Shown in pieces: positions 1-9,783 of a stretch of DNA of 64,000 nucleotides (position 1 is the stretch's first letter; the number at the start of each line of letters is the position of its first letter). Location: positions 1 to 64,000 of the forward strand of contig NZ_SOAY01000012.1 of the NCBI RefSeq assembly GCF_004364165.1. Reading direction: 5' to 3'. The notes below the pieces were generated by a model. That model saw only the letters and a program-made list of their open reading frames with translations. It was not told the DNA's origin and did not search any database. The DNA comes from Maribacter spongiicola. Lineage in GTDB: Bacteria > Bacteroidota > Bacteroidia > Flavobacteriales > Flavobacteriaceae. The position numbers and the translations under genes are program-made.

Positions 1-47
1 TCTCGATTCCCCGGCTTCGTTTCCCTTAGGTGTTTCCCTAAGCGGCT

Positions 48-78
48 GCAAATATACAACTGTTTTTTAACCTGGCAA
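48..78 (-). promoter_or_regulatory. Promoter P1, Bacteroidota type, directed leftwards
   Basis: On the minus strand a TATATTTGC -7 box (positions 56-48) is preceded by TTG (78-76) with exactly 19 bases between them. This is the TTG-N19-TAnnTTTG consensus of the Bacteroidota primary sigma factor. The upstream side (about 85-120) is rich in A and T runs. The transcript would leave the window and begin with a leader holding a CTTAGG/CCTAAG hairpin (positions 42-23). The target gene is not in view. Confidence 0.75.
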
Positions 79-185
79 CTTTTATCGAAAAAAAATTATT
101 TTTCTTTTTTCCCAGACCTAATCAACATATATATGAACCTTTTTCCAACGCCCGGTTCAGAAACAATCTTCACCGTTTGCGGGGT

Positions 186-216
186 GCAAATGTACACACT
201 AATCTTAATATCACAA
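186..216 (-). promoter_or_regulatory. Promoter P2, second tandem promoter directed leftwards
   Basis: On the minus strand a TACATTTGC -7 box (194-186) lies 19 bases downstream of a TTG (216-214), so it has the same spacing as P1 140 bases away. Two matching promoters in tandem with no coding sequence between them suggest a highly expressed transcription unit to the left, possibly an rRNA operon. That identity is inference, because the transcribed region is outside the window. I see no gene in 1-392. Confidence 0.65.
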
Positions 217-392
217 GCCTTTTTCAAATAAAAAAAACAAAGTTTTTTGACCTAACCATAACATCATGATTTACCGCACGTTAGAATCAACAAAATTCAC
301 ATAAAAATTAACTCACTGTTTCACAGCTACTTAAAAAATGTTCCGTCAGTAGATTGCTATATATCAACATATTAAATGAATCATTCTTTATG

Positions 393-2384
393 TTAAGAAA
401 AGAAATTCCACACTAAACCAAATCTTATTACAAAATCACGATACGGATAATTAGGCGCGGAATAATAGTCTCGCCCAGAAAAAGACGCATTAAAGTGTTC
501 TGCCTTCAAATAAATTCTCGTTTGTTTAATTCTGGCATTAATAAAGAAATCTAATAAAGGATACCCACCTAACTCTTCTTTATTCTGCACATAGAACTCA
601 CCAAGAATAGGATTATACCCATTCATGTTATAACTGGAGAAATATTTAAACGTAATACCTGTTTGTAAATACATTGCTTTCTTAAATACATCTGAAGAAA
701 AATACAATGTATTTCGAGTAACTAATTGAGGGACATTCAATACTTGAGTGTCTTGGATTACATTCTGATACATCAGCGTATTATTCAAAGCAAACATACC
801 TACCTTAAACTCCTTCTCATATTTAACTTTTAAATGCGAAATAGCATTACCTTCTTGTAATGGCTTTATAAATGCATTGTTTAATCCGTCTGTTATTTCC
901 TCTTCTGACACAGGAGAAAAGTATGTATAGTTATCAAGATTACTATACTTCACCATTAAATTACCCCAAACCTTAGATAGCAGCTCCCCTTTTAAACTAC
1001 TTGTTCGTTCTTTCTCGAACACACTGCTATTATCCCAGTTATAATTAAGGTATTCACTTTGATACAATAGGTAGTTGAAATTGGGCATTCTACTAGAAGT
1101 GTGTATAGAGAATCTCAGTTTGTTATTCTCATTTATACTATATGAAGCCGATGCATTAAAGAGATTACCCGCCAGCTCACCAGAAAGATTATATTTTAAG
1201 TCAGCATTAAAATCAAATTCCCCTATCCGCTTTGCATACTTACCTACTATTCCAAATTCAGTTCCATTTAATCTATTAGGTATTATGGTACCATCTGCTT
1301 CTATAAAACGACTATTAAAATAGTAATCATAATTATATACGTTGACGCCACCTGTTAATCTACCTAGAGTTCTATTATAAAATTCTGCATTAACTTCATT
1401 ATAAAACGTTTTTAAAACTGCCTTATCATTAATACTGCTAAGAATAGCATCACCAAATAATGTATCGCTCGCTGTCTGTACAAATTGATAATATTTAGTT
1501 TCATAATCGAAACTATGACCAATTGATAATGAAGTTTTTTCAAATCGAGTTGAATCTAACTGCTTTCTAACCAATTTATAGGTATGATCGAAATAATATC
1601 TTTTACCTAAAATCTTATTATCTGCATCATCTAAATAAACATCTACTCTCGGTCTATTAATAAAATCTTCATCACCAGACTCAAATTGCTCTTCCTTTTC
1701 TACCAAACCTCCATTTTCTTCCGAAGAAATATTTTGCGCTGCTATATGTGCCCTTAGTGCATATCTACCGTTTTTAGACAAGTAATTTGTTGTAGTGATA
1801 AAGTTGCCAGATTCTATTTGTGTATCATTATACTTACCAAATGAGCGAAAACCAATATAACCAATAGAAAAATTTAATCTTCTAGATGTATTAAATGCCA
1901 AATTAGCATCTAGCAACTGCCCTTCTTCTAAAGTTGTTTTAAAAAACAGTTCGGTCATTGGCGTAGCAACATTATAATAGTTGATCTGCTCTTTTTCTAA
2001 ATACTTACGGTCTTTAGCAATAACACCTAAATTTGGATAACTTGTTACCCTTTCAAAATTTACCCCCAATTCATTATATGCTTGACCAATATTGGAAAAT
2101 GGCATTAATTCAAAATCATCTTCTCGTAGGTAATTGTACTTATACTCTTTTTGAATAGTTAGCGTAGTATCTAAATAGGTAGTGTCTCTTGCAAAAGAAA
2201 TAATCTTATAATCCTCTATTGTCAATGTAATAGAATCATTTTGCATTTTGCTTTTCGGATTTATTGGCTTAGTCTTTTTACCCAGAGGAATTGAATCGCT
2301 CTTTTTTTCAGACTTTTCAATTACATCTTGACCTAAAACAATCGAAGAAGCTAAACACAATAAAACTAGAATTATATATTTCAT
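393..2384 (-). CDS. Putative outer-membrane porin (Porin_10-like)
   Basis: The 663-residue product starts with a signal peptide (hydrophobic residues 4-17, likely cut before Gln19). A charged Ser/Lys-rich stretch follows, then a long run of alternating polar and aromatic residues typical of a beta-barrel, ending in VWNFFS. Length, the LMPFSNIGQAYNELGV segment near residues 95-110 and overall pattern match the Bacteroidota putative porin family (Porin_10, from memory). It should sit in the outer membrane; the substrate is unknown. A TAACTTTGC -7-like box at 2410-2402 lies just upstream of the start, which supports that start. It stands alone, divergent from the gene at 2547. Confidence 0.75.
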   Translation of the reverse strand: MKYIILVLLCLASSIVLGQDVIEKSEKKSDSIPLGKKTKPINPKSKMQNDSITLTIEDYKIISFARDTTYLDTTLTIQKEYKYNYLREDDFELMPFSNIGQAYNELGVNFERVTSYPNLGVIAKDRKYLEKEQINYYNVATPMTELFFKTTLEEGQLLDANLAFNTSRRLNFSIGYIGFRSFGKYNDTQIESGNFITTTNYLSKNGRYALRAHIAAQNISSEENGGLVEKEEQFESGDEDFINRPRVDVYLDDADNKILGKRYYFDHTYKLVRKQLDSTRFEKTSLSIGHSFDYETKYYQFVQTASDTLFGDAILSSINDKAVLKTFYNEVNAEFYNRTLGRLTGGVNVYNYDYYFNSRFIEADGTIIPNRLNGTEFGIVGKYAKRIGEFDFNADLKYNLSGELAGNLFNASASYSINENNKLRFSIHTSSRMPNFNYLLYQSEYLNYNWDNSSVFEKERTSSLKGELLSKVWGNLMVKYSNLDNYTYFSPVSEEEITDGLNNAFIKPLQEGNAISHLKVKYEKEFKVGMFALNNTLMYQNVIQDTQVLNVPQLVTRNTLYFSSDVFKKAMYLQTGITFKYFSSYNMNGYNPILGEFYVQNKEELGGYPLLDFFINARIKQTRIYLKAEHFNASFSGRDYYSAPNYPYRDFVIRFGLVWNFFS

Positions 2385-2546
2385 GAAGCATTGTTACCCT
2401 TGCAAAGTTAATTTTTTTGTTGCTAAGTAAATGTGAAAGTTTAATTGACTTTAAATACCTGAATATAAAGGACTGCTAAACTATTATTAAATTTTAACTG
2501 TGAACATTATTATTTTAAGGAATATTTTTCTGATTTTTATAAAAAA

Positions 2547-5500
2547 ATGTTAATGAAAGTACTGTTTTTTAATGTTTTCGCATTTTTAGCGTTTACATCG
2601 GCATCAGCTCAGTTCAATGAGAATGCCCCATGGATGAAAGATTTAACCGAGAATCAACAATCTTCAAAATCTTCTACTAACACACATTCGTTATATGACA
2701 TATCGAATGCATTCAATGAATATTGGAGCAATAAAGACTATTCTAAAAAAGGTAGTGGTTTTAAACCTTATAAAAGATGGGAGAATTATTGGAATTTTTA
2801 TGTAGATAAAAATGGAAATCTACCGACTTCTTCTCAATTATGGAATTCTTGGAAAAGCAAACAAGAGAGCATCGGTAAAGCAACAAACCCTACTGCAAAC
2901 TGGAATGCTATCGGACCCTTTACTCACGACACCTATTCAGGCGCACTTTCTGGTCAAGGTCGAGTTAATGCAATTACCGTAGACCCAAGCAATGAAAATA
3001 TTTGGTATGTGGGTGCACCAGCCGGTGGTATTTGGAAATCTGTTGACGGGGGCTCTTCATGGGCAAACCTTTTTGATGATTTTCCTCAAATTGGTGTTTC
3101 TGGCATTGCCGTTGACCCTAATAACTCGCAAATTATATACATAGCAACAGGAGATGATGATGCTGCAGACTCCTATAGCGTGGGTGTTTTCAAGTCTATT
3201 GATGGAGGAAACAGCTGGAATGAAACAGGATTGAACCCTAGCACATCGAATATTAATTTATTGATGAATGAAATTACGATTGATCCAACCAACTCTAATA
3301 TTATTTGGGTCGCCACTACTGTTGGGCTTCAAAAATCTACAGATGGTGGTACTACTTGGGAGGTAAAAGCAACAGGAAACATTCAAGATTTCAAATTAAA
3401 ACCTAACGACCCTAATACTGTTTATGCCGTAACTTCAAATACTTTTGTAAAATCTACAGATGGCGGCAACAACTTTGTAGAAATAACCGATGGTATTCCA
3501 GAAAGTTCTGGTCGATTAGTAATAGGAACAAGTGCAGCAAATCCTTCAGGAGTATATGTTCTTAGAGCATTAACTGGTGGTAATAGTTTTGCTTTTGGCG
3601 GACTATACAAATCTTTGGATAGTGGAGAATCTTTTACAAAAACTGCTAGTGAACAAGATATTTTTGAATCAAACCAGGCTTGGTTCGATCTTGCTATTGA
3701 AGTTTCACCTACTAATTTTAATGAAATATATACTGGTTGCTTAAATGTATGGAAGAGCACAAACGGTGGCGATATCTTTACCAGAATCAACAGATGGAAT
3801 ATAACTGACCAAGGTTATACCCACGCAGATATACACACTATTAAAGTCTTTAACAACAAAGTTTATGTAGGTAGTGACGGTGGCATCTATATGTCTGAGA
3901 ATGGCGGCAATACTTTTACTGATTATACAGCTGGTATTTCTATTAGTCAATTTTACAGAATATCCGTTGCAAAAAATGATTCAGGTAAAATAACAGGTGG
4001 CTTACAAGATAATGCTGGTTTTATTCGTGATCAAGGACAATGGAATGTTTTCACTGGTGGTGATGGAATGGATTACGAAATTGACCCTAACAATAGTAGC
4101 TTAGTTTATGGATTTGTACAATTTGGAGGTAGTTTATTTTTATCTTCTGATTCTGGGCAATCTATTGGTGTGGTTGGCGCACCAACTGACGCAAATGGAA
4201 ACACCATTCAAGGAAATTGGGTAACTCCTTTAGCAATAGGTTCTGACGGCTCTGTTTATGCAGGTTTTGATGCTTTATATAGACTAGAAAACAATCAATG
4301 GAATAAAATTTCTTCTTCTATTGGCTCTGGTAATATAGATGACTTAGAAATTGATCCTAAAAATCCTGAAACTATATTTGCCGCTGAAAGCAACATATTA
4401 TATAGAAGTCGAAACAGCGGTGCCACATTTAGTCTTATAAAAGTGATGGATTCTGAAATTTCGGATATCAGCATTAATTCTAACGACAGCAACATTATCT
4501 ATATAACGACTTCTGACAGAGTAGGTATAGCTTTAAGCGACCAACCATCAAACAGAGGTGTTTTTAAAGTTACCATAAGTGAAACAGAAACAACTTCTGA
4601 AAATATAACATTTGATATACCGACAGATCAAGCATTTTTCTCGATTGCTCACCAGGGCAGACATACTGACAATCCTATTTACGTAGGTACTAGTTTAGGT
4701 GTATATAGACTTGATGACACCTTAACAGAATGGGAAGAGTACTACACCAATTTTCCGAATGTTGCTGTTAGCGATATTGAAATTAATTTAGATGATGAAA
4801 AAATTATAGCTTCTACTTATGGTAGAGGAGTGTGGGAATCTACAATACCAGTTCAAATACCAGATAATGAAATTAGATTAGTCTCTATAACACCTAATTC
4901 AAATGAAGTACTATGCAATGACTTTGCACCAACTGCTACTGTAGAAAACCAAGGAGTTAATGCTATTACCGCTGTTGATATTGAGTATTCTATTAATGGT
5001 AATACTACACAAAACTTCACCTGGACAGGTAATTTACTAAGCAATGAAACAGTTATTATAGAACTACCACTAGAAACAAATGTTAATTTTGGTGAGTCTA
5101 CAATTGAGCTGACCGCCACTATTGACAACGATAGCTATGATGACAACAATACTTTACAAAACAGATTCTTTTTAAACACCCCTGGTTCAGGTGGTGAACT
5201 AAATACTTTTGAAACTGAACAAGAATCTTTGATCGCATATAATGATGGTAATTCTGAAAGCGTATGGCAAAGAGGTATACCCACAGGTTCTAACTTAAAC
5301 ACAGCTACATCTGGCAGTAATGTTTACGGAACCAACCTAAGTGGAGATTACCCAAATAGCACCAAAGCCATCCTTCTAAGCAATTGTTATGATATGACCT
5401 CTATTATCGCACCGGTTCTTAAATTTAATATGGCATATGACCTTGAACTAAATTTTGATATAGTTTATGCCGAATACTCTATTGACGGCGGTAGTAATTG

Positions 5501-6827
5501 GGATATTCTAGGTAGTATCAATAGTGAACCAAATTGGTACAGTAGTGATAGAACCAATGCCCTTTCTGAAGAAGCAGATGATTGTCAAAATTGTCCTGGA
5601 GCACAATGGACAGGTGAAAGCACCGAAATGACAACATACGCTTATGATTTTAACTTAAATGCTGCTAATGGCGAACAAAACCTTACTGGCGAGACCAATG
5701 TACTATTTAGGATTGTCTTTCAATCTGACCCTTCGGTTACTGAAGAAGGTGTAATTATTGATGACTTTGTAGTTGATGGTTCACCCGATGACGATGACGA
5801 TGATAACGACGGTATTTTAGACGTAGATGATAATTGCCCTTTGACAGCAAATGCCGATCAATTAGACACTGATAGTGATGGTGAAGGTGATGTTTGTGAT
5901 ACCGATGATGATAATGACGGTATTTTAGATATTGATGACAACTGTCCCTTAATCGCAAACCCAGGTCAAGAAGATGATGATTTAGATGGTATCGGTAATC
6001 TATGTGACAATGATAGCGATAATGACGGAGTACCAAATGATATTGACCAATGCGATGATACTCCTAACGGAACTATAGTTAATATTGAAGGTTGTGAAGT
6101 TTTCTCTTTACCGAATACTAACTTTCAAATTCAGACTACTGGCGGAGCTTGTAACTCAAGTAATAATGGAAGTATCTTAATAACTGCTGCAAATACTAAT
6201 TACACGTATAACGCAATTTTATCAAATACTGGCGGCACCACAAATAATAGCTTTACAGACGTAAGTACATTTGATGACTTAGCTGCTGGAGATTATCAAT
6301 TATGTATTACAGTTGAAGGTCAAGCAGACTATGAAGCTTGCTTTGATTTGACCATATCAGAGCCAGATGCTTTATCTGTTTCTGCTAAAATCAATTCACT
6401 GAATAATGAGGTTACATTAAGCTTCTCTGGCGGTGATTTATATACTATTTTCTTAAACGAGAAAATGTATTCTACAACGGCTAAAGAAATTACTTTACCA
6501 TTAGAGGATGCAACCACATTGATTACTGTAAAAACCGGATTGGATTGCCAAGGGGTTTATACTGAAAAAATAGTATTAAGTGATAATTTGTTTATCTATC
6601 CAAACCCAATTGAAGGTGGAGATTTAACTATATACCTAGGTGGGAATGCTGCACCAGAGGTCACTATTTCATTATTTAATGTAAATGGCACAAGTATACT
6701 ATCGAAACAAATGAAATCTACTAATAACGAAATTAAACTAAGTGTAGATGGACTAGCAACCGGAGTCTATATTTTAAACATTAAATCTGGTAACACGCTA
6801 TCTAACTACAAAATCATAAGAAAATGA
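2547..6827 (+). CDS. Giant secreted beta-propeller protein with TSP3 repeats and T9SS sorting domain
   Basis: The 1426-residue product has a signal peptide (1-22, ending SASAQ). Residues about 120-770 are sialidase/VPS10-like propeller blades with repeated SVDGGSSW and STDGGTTW Asp-box motifs. A CARDB-like beta-sandwich follows (about 775-870), then a jelly-roll or MAM-like region (about 885-1075). Thrombospondin type 3 calcium-binding Asp-rich repeats occupy about 1078-1178 (DDNDGILD, DNCPL). The last 75 residues are a Por-type sorting domain (FIYPNP near 1349, C-terminal YKIIRK). It should be exported by Sec and the type IX system and anchored or released at the surface. The catalytic residues of true sialidases are not evident, so I do not claim enzymatic activity. 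Its stop overlaps the next start as ATGA. Confidence 0.85.
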   Translation: MLMKVLFFNVFAFLAFTSASAQFNENAPWMKDLTENQQSSKSSTNTHSLYDISNAFNEYWSNKDYSKKGSGFKPYKRWENYWNFYVDKNGNLPTSSQLWNSWKSKQESIGKATNPTANWNAIGPFTHDTYSGALSGQGRVNAITVDPSNENIWYVGAPAGGIWKSVDGGSSWANLFDDFPQIGVSGIAVDPNNSQIIYIATGDDDAADSYSVGVFKSIDGGNSWNETGLNPSTSNINLLMNEITIDPTNSNIIWVATTVGLQKSTDGGTTWEVKATGNIQDFKLKPNDPNTVYAVTSNTFVKSTDGGNNFVEITDGIPESSGRLVIGTSAANPSGVYVLRALTGGNSFAFGGLYKSLDSGESFTKTASEQDIFESNQAWFDLAIEVSPTNFNEIYTGCLNVWKSTNGGDIFTRINRWNITDQGYTHADIHTIKVFNNKVYVGSDGGIYMSENGGNTFTDYTAGISISQFYRISVAKNDSGKITGGLQDNAGFIRDQGQWNVFTGGDGMDYEIDPNNSSLVYGFVQFGGSLFLSSDSGQSIGVVGAPTDANGNTIQGNWVTPLAIGSDGSVYAGFDALYRLENNQWNKISSSIGSGNIDDLEIDPKNPETIFAAESNILYRSRNSGATFSLIKVMDSEISDISINSNDSNIIYITTSDRVGIALSDQPSNRGVFKVTISETETTSENITFDIPTDQAFFSIAHQGRHTDNPIYVGTSLGVYRLDDTLTEWEEYYTNFPNVAVSDIEINLDDEKIIASTYGRGVWESTIPVQIPDNEIRLVSITPNSNEVLCNDFAPTATVENQGVNAITAVDIEYSINGNTTQNFTWTGNLLSNETVIIELPLETNVNFGESTIELTATIDNDSYDDNNTLQNRFFLNTPGSGGELNTFETEQESLIAYNDGNSESVWQRGIPTGSNLNTATSGSNVYGTNLSGDYPNSTKAILLSNCYDMTSIIAPVLKFNMAYDLELNFDIVYAEYSIDGGSNWDILGSINSEPNWYSSDRTNALSEEADDCQNCPGAQWTGESTEMTTYAYDFNLNAANGEQNLTGETNVLFRIVFQSDPSVTEEGVIIDDFVVDGSPDDDDDDNDGILDVDDNCPLTANADQLDTDSDGEGDVCDTDDDNDGILDIDDNCPLIANPGQEDDDLDGIGNLCDNDSDNDGVPNDIDQCDDTPNGTIVNIEGCEVFSLPNTNFQIQTTGGACNSSNNGSILITAANTNYTYNAILSNTGGTTNNSFTDVSTFDDLAAGDYQLCITVEGQADYEACFDLTISEPDALSVSAKINSLNNEVTLSFSGGDLYTIFLNEKMYSTTAKEITLPLEDATTLITVKTGLDCQGVYTEKIVLSDNLFIYPNPIEGGDLTIYLGGNAAPEVTISLFNVNGTSILSKQMKSTNNEIKLSVDGLATGVYILNIKSGNTLSNYKIIRK

Positions 6828-7552
6828 GAATATTAAAATATATAACTATTACATTTCTGCTTGCTACAGTTTTTATATCATGTGGTGGTGGCTCTGACAG
6901 TGAACCAACCCCGGTTGACCCAATTGCACCAGTTGTCTTAGATCCTGCTGCAGCTGGTTTAGTTTTCCCTGAAGATAATACTGAATGTAACGAAGGTGTC
7001 GTAAATGCAAACGACGAAACTAAGAGTACCGTAACCTTTCAATGGTCTGCTTCTGAAAATACCGATTCTTATGAGGTCAAAGTAAAGAACCTTGAAACAG
7101 GTAGCATAACTACAGCCATTTCTGCTACCAACCAAAAAGAAATAAGTATAAATAGAGGTACACCTTATGAATGGTATGTTATTTCTTTAGCCAATGGAAC
7201 ATCTTCTACTGCAACGAGTGAAACTTGGACTTTTTACAATCAAGGACAAGGAATAGAAAATTACGCCCCATTCCCTGCAGTTGCCATAAGTCCGCAGAGA
7301 GGCGCTACCATTTCTAGTGCAAACACGACAATTACTTTAGAATGGTCTACTTCAGATGTTGATGATGATATTGTTTCTTACGAAGTATTGTTCGATACGG
7401 CTGAAACACCGATAACATCATTAGGTGAAACAACAGAATCTTCTATAGAAGTAACAATTACTGCTGGCACTACGTACTATTGGAAAGTAATAACAAAAGA
7501 TTCTTTTGACAATACCTCAAATTCAGAACTGTTTGAATTTAGAGTAGAATAA
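6824..7552 (+). CDS. Surface lipoprotein with two FN3-like domains
   Basis: The 242-residue product has a lipoprotein signal (VFISC, Cys20) followed by the GGG linker common in Bacteroidota surface lipoproteins. Two fibronectin-III-like modules cover about 40-135 and 145-242; both contain the SYEV strand and a YEWYVIS or YYWKVIT strand. Its ATG shares four bases (ATGA) with the stop of the giant secreted protein, so the two are translationally coupled and probably work together, for example as surface adhesin and binding partner (inference). A strong terminator follows. No catalytic residues are apparent. Confidence 0.75.
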   Translation: MRILKYITITFLLATVFISCGGGSDSEPTPVDPIAPVVLDPAAAGLVFPEDNTECNEGVVNANDETKSTVTFQWSASENTDSYEVKVKNLETGSITTAISATNQKEISINRGTPYEWYVISLANGTSSTATSETWTFYNQGQGIENYAPFPAVAISPQRGATISSANTTITLEWSTSDVDDDIVSYEVLFDTAETPITSLGETTESSIEVTITAGTTYYWKVITKDSFDNTSNSELFEFRVE

Positions 7553-7561
7553 TAGAAATTA

Positions 7562-7598
7562 AAAAAGCCAAAGATGTAATTGCATCTTTGGCTTTTTC
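7562..7598 (+). terminator. Rho-independent terminator after the FN3 lipoprotein
   Basis: A perfect 10-bp stem GCCAAAGATG/CATCTTTGGC (7567-7576 with 7583-7592) is followed by five T and preceded by six A, so it can also stop transcripts from the converging gene at 7619. Confidence 0.9.
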
Positions 7599-7618
7599 TT
7601 TTAACACTAAATTTATCT

Positions 7619-8329
7619 CTATAACGAATTGAAGTAATTAAGAAAACTCACTACATCTTCCTCGTGTCTAAGATTTAAATTGTTTTCTTTCACATACAAT
7701 TTCATTTCTTCCTTTTTTACTCCTGTAAAATCTAATATCTGGTTCTTGGTCAAACGAACCTTTACTGCATGGTTCTCTTTATCAGTATTAGTTTCATCTA
7801 ACAAATAATAAGAACTATTCCAAACATATGTTGGTGGAGAATACTTTTCATAAGAGGTACTAGGACTACGTGCTTGTTTTAATAAAGCTTCTGGCTTGAA
7901 CAATAATTTTAAATTACCCTCATTCAAATTAGTGAAATAACTGGTTTTTATAGATCCGTCAGTATCAACGTACGTGTAAATACTATACATCTTACCTCCA
8001 ATTTCTACTTGTATATAAGCACGTTTTAATAAGGAATAAAAGGAATCTTTAGAGATATTATCTAAAATCTCCACTTCATTTCTATATGCGTTATAACGCA
8101 TCTTTCCTATTTCTTCGACTTTACCGTGTACAATAACCTCTCCATGTACAAATTCCTCATTTAAATACGGAGTTCCCTTTGCTTTTGTGGGTGCTATTTC
8201 AGTGCTACTAGTAACAAAATTAACAATACCCTCTTCTGGTACTGGAGAATATGCATTTTGCGCATTTACACTATTAAAAGCTAAGGCAGCAATTGTAAAG
8301 ATTGTGAACTTTTTAATCATTTTATTCAT
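7619..8329 (-). CDS. Secreted protein of unknown function
   Basis: I do not recognise this family. The 236-residue product has a signal peptide (1-24, ending SVNAQ) and a soluble charged mature part, with no membrane segment and no sorting domain. A second Met at residue 4 is an alternative start with the same signal peptide. It converges on the FN3 lipoprotein with the shared terminator at 7562-7598 between them. The 640 bases upstream are unusually long for this window and hold no other gene, so it is probably expressed as a single gene. Confidence 0.6.
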   Translation of the reverse strand: MNKMIKKFTIFTIAALAFNSVNAQNAYSPVPEEGIVNFVTSSTEIAPTKAKGTPYLNEEFVHGEVIVHGKVEEIGKMRYNAYRNEVEILDNISKDSFYSLLKRAYIQVEIGGKMYSIYTYVDTDGSIKTSYFTNLNEGNLKLLFKPEALLKQARSPSTSYEKYSPPTYVWNSSYYLLDETNTDKENHAVKVRLTKNQILDFTGVKKEEMKLYVKENNLNLRHEEDVVSFLNYFNSL

Positions 8330-8969
8330 TAATTTTTTTTCAATTTAATTGTTTATAATTGATTAGTAGGTTTAAAAAATGTTATTAAAAACTTAAATAA
8401 GGATTAGTAATTTAGATAATTACCTAACTATCAATTTAAAACGGTTTAAGTTATTTGATCATCAAAGAATAATAAAAGTAAACTGGGAAAATTGAAATGA
8501 TTTAAATTATATAGTAAATCCTAAGCCTTCAAATTCGAAGAGAGTAGAGATTTATCATTTGTAGCTTCGATTAAACTAAATTTACATGAGGTAATATTTA
8601 TTTTATGGAATTGAAAATAAAATTTTCATAAATACAAATTCTTTCTATTATAATATAAACCTATTTATCATTGTTGAATTGACTTTATCCTAAATAAAGC
8701 TGTATATAATATTCATAAATCGTTGTTTGAACTGAAACTCAATTACCATTTGCAAAAATTATAATATTACATAATCGGTAGCATCATTTTTAGAGGAAAT
8801 AAAATGATAATTGTTAATAAACGATAAAAAAAAATTTCAAAAAAAATCAGGCTAAATTGCTTCAGCCTGATTTTTAATAAATAATAAAATAATGTATTTA
8901 AATCACTATTGAATTATATGAAATTATAAAAATCCAATACTATAAAATATATAGTAAAACATTCAACTT
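8330..8969. other. Long AT-rich intergenic region
   Basis: I see no coding frame, tRNA or clear repeat in these 640 bases. The only recognised element is the terminator at 8841-8876 that belongs to the susCD operon. The rest is very AT-rich with several short A and T runs, and probably includes the promoter region of the gene ending at 8329. Confidence 0.6.
8841..8876 (-). terminator. Terminator of the susC-susD-lipoprotein operon
   Basis: Stem TCAGGCT (847-853) pairs with AGCCTGA (864-870). On the minus strand the hairpin is followed by a run of six T, and on the plus strand by five T. It lies about 95 bases after the last gene of the operon. Confidence 0.75.
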
Positions 8970-9770
8970 TTACTTGCAATAATCAATTGTAAGTGCACCT
9001 GCATCTCCACTTTCATAACCTCCGGCTACATTGCCATTAGGAGATATAATTTCAAATCCTATTTCACCATACTGGTCTCCTGGAAAGAACCACTCGGCAG
9101 ACTCAGTACCCTCAGGAATTGTAATCGTTACGGTTCCGTCTGATCCATTATTAGGTGTACATTCGCCATCTCCTAAAAAAGTACCGGCTGCACTACCATA
9201 TGGAGAACAAAGTCCTACTTCAAATACAGTACCATCACCCAAGGTAATAGTTAAACCAGAACCACCAGTAGCTGAATCTGTCTGCCAACCATCACCATAA
9301 GAATCAGTCATATTAATGACCCAATCACCAGCTGTTATAGGACATTCTCTGTAAAATTCCAATTGTAATGGTGAATCTTTAATGACAAGATCATTAGACC
9401 CAGAAACATCAACCAAATTAAGAACAAGATTTGCTCTTCCTTCTTCTGGCAAGGCATCGAAATTACTACTTATTGTAAGTGTAGCTCCGAAAGCTCCCGC
9501 AGGAATCGTTAAACCACTAAGAGTATATTGATCGGCTGTCGCTGTTGATGATGGATCAACCTCCACCGAAATAGTTCTTTCACTTTCCGTCTTTGTAGTT
9601 ACAAATACATCTACAGTTATTGTTGCTCCTTCCGTCGGAGTTGGTACCAAAATAGAACTTTCTGAAAAGTTGGCAAATGTTTGACCATTTTCACTATCAA
9701 ATACTATATTCTCTTCTTCACAAGAAACAAAAGCAAATAGTACTGCAATTATTAAAATATATTTTTTCAT
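8970..9770 (-). CDS. Lipoprotein with Calx-beta-like and DSYGDGW domains
   Basis: The 266-residue product starts at MKKYILII, 13 bases after the susD stop. A longer frame to 9821 exists but would overlap susD and bury the signal. The lipobox is FAFVSC (Cys17). Residues about 30-145 look like a Calx-beta or DUF4843-type sandwich. The C-terminal half carries MTDSYGDGWQ and several Gly/Asp turns, a motif I associate with secreted adhesin-like modules. As third gene after susC and susD it is probably an accessory surface glycan-binding lipoprotein (inference). No enzyme motifs are visible. Confidence 0.65.
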   Translation of the reverse strand: MKKYILIIAVLFAFVSCEEENIVFDSENGQTFANFSESSILVPTPTEGATITVDVFVTTKTESERTISVEVDPSSTATADQYTLSGLTIPAGAFGATLTISSNFDALPEEGRANLVLNLVDVSGSNDLVIKDSPLQLEFYRECPITAGDWVINMTDSYGDGWQTDSATGGSGLTITLGDGTVFEVGLCSPYGSAAGTFLGDGECTPNNGSDGTVTITIPEGTESAEWFFPGDQYGEIGFEIISPNGNVAGGYESGDAGALTIDYCK

Positions 9771-9783
9771 AACTCTATTGTTT

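Noticed and set aside
5755-6036. His-rich open frame on the minus strand
   Set aside because: It is the antisense shadow of the Asp-rich TSP3 repeats of the 1426-residue protein.
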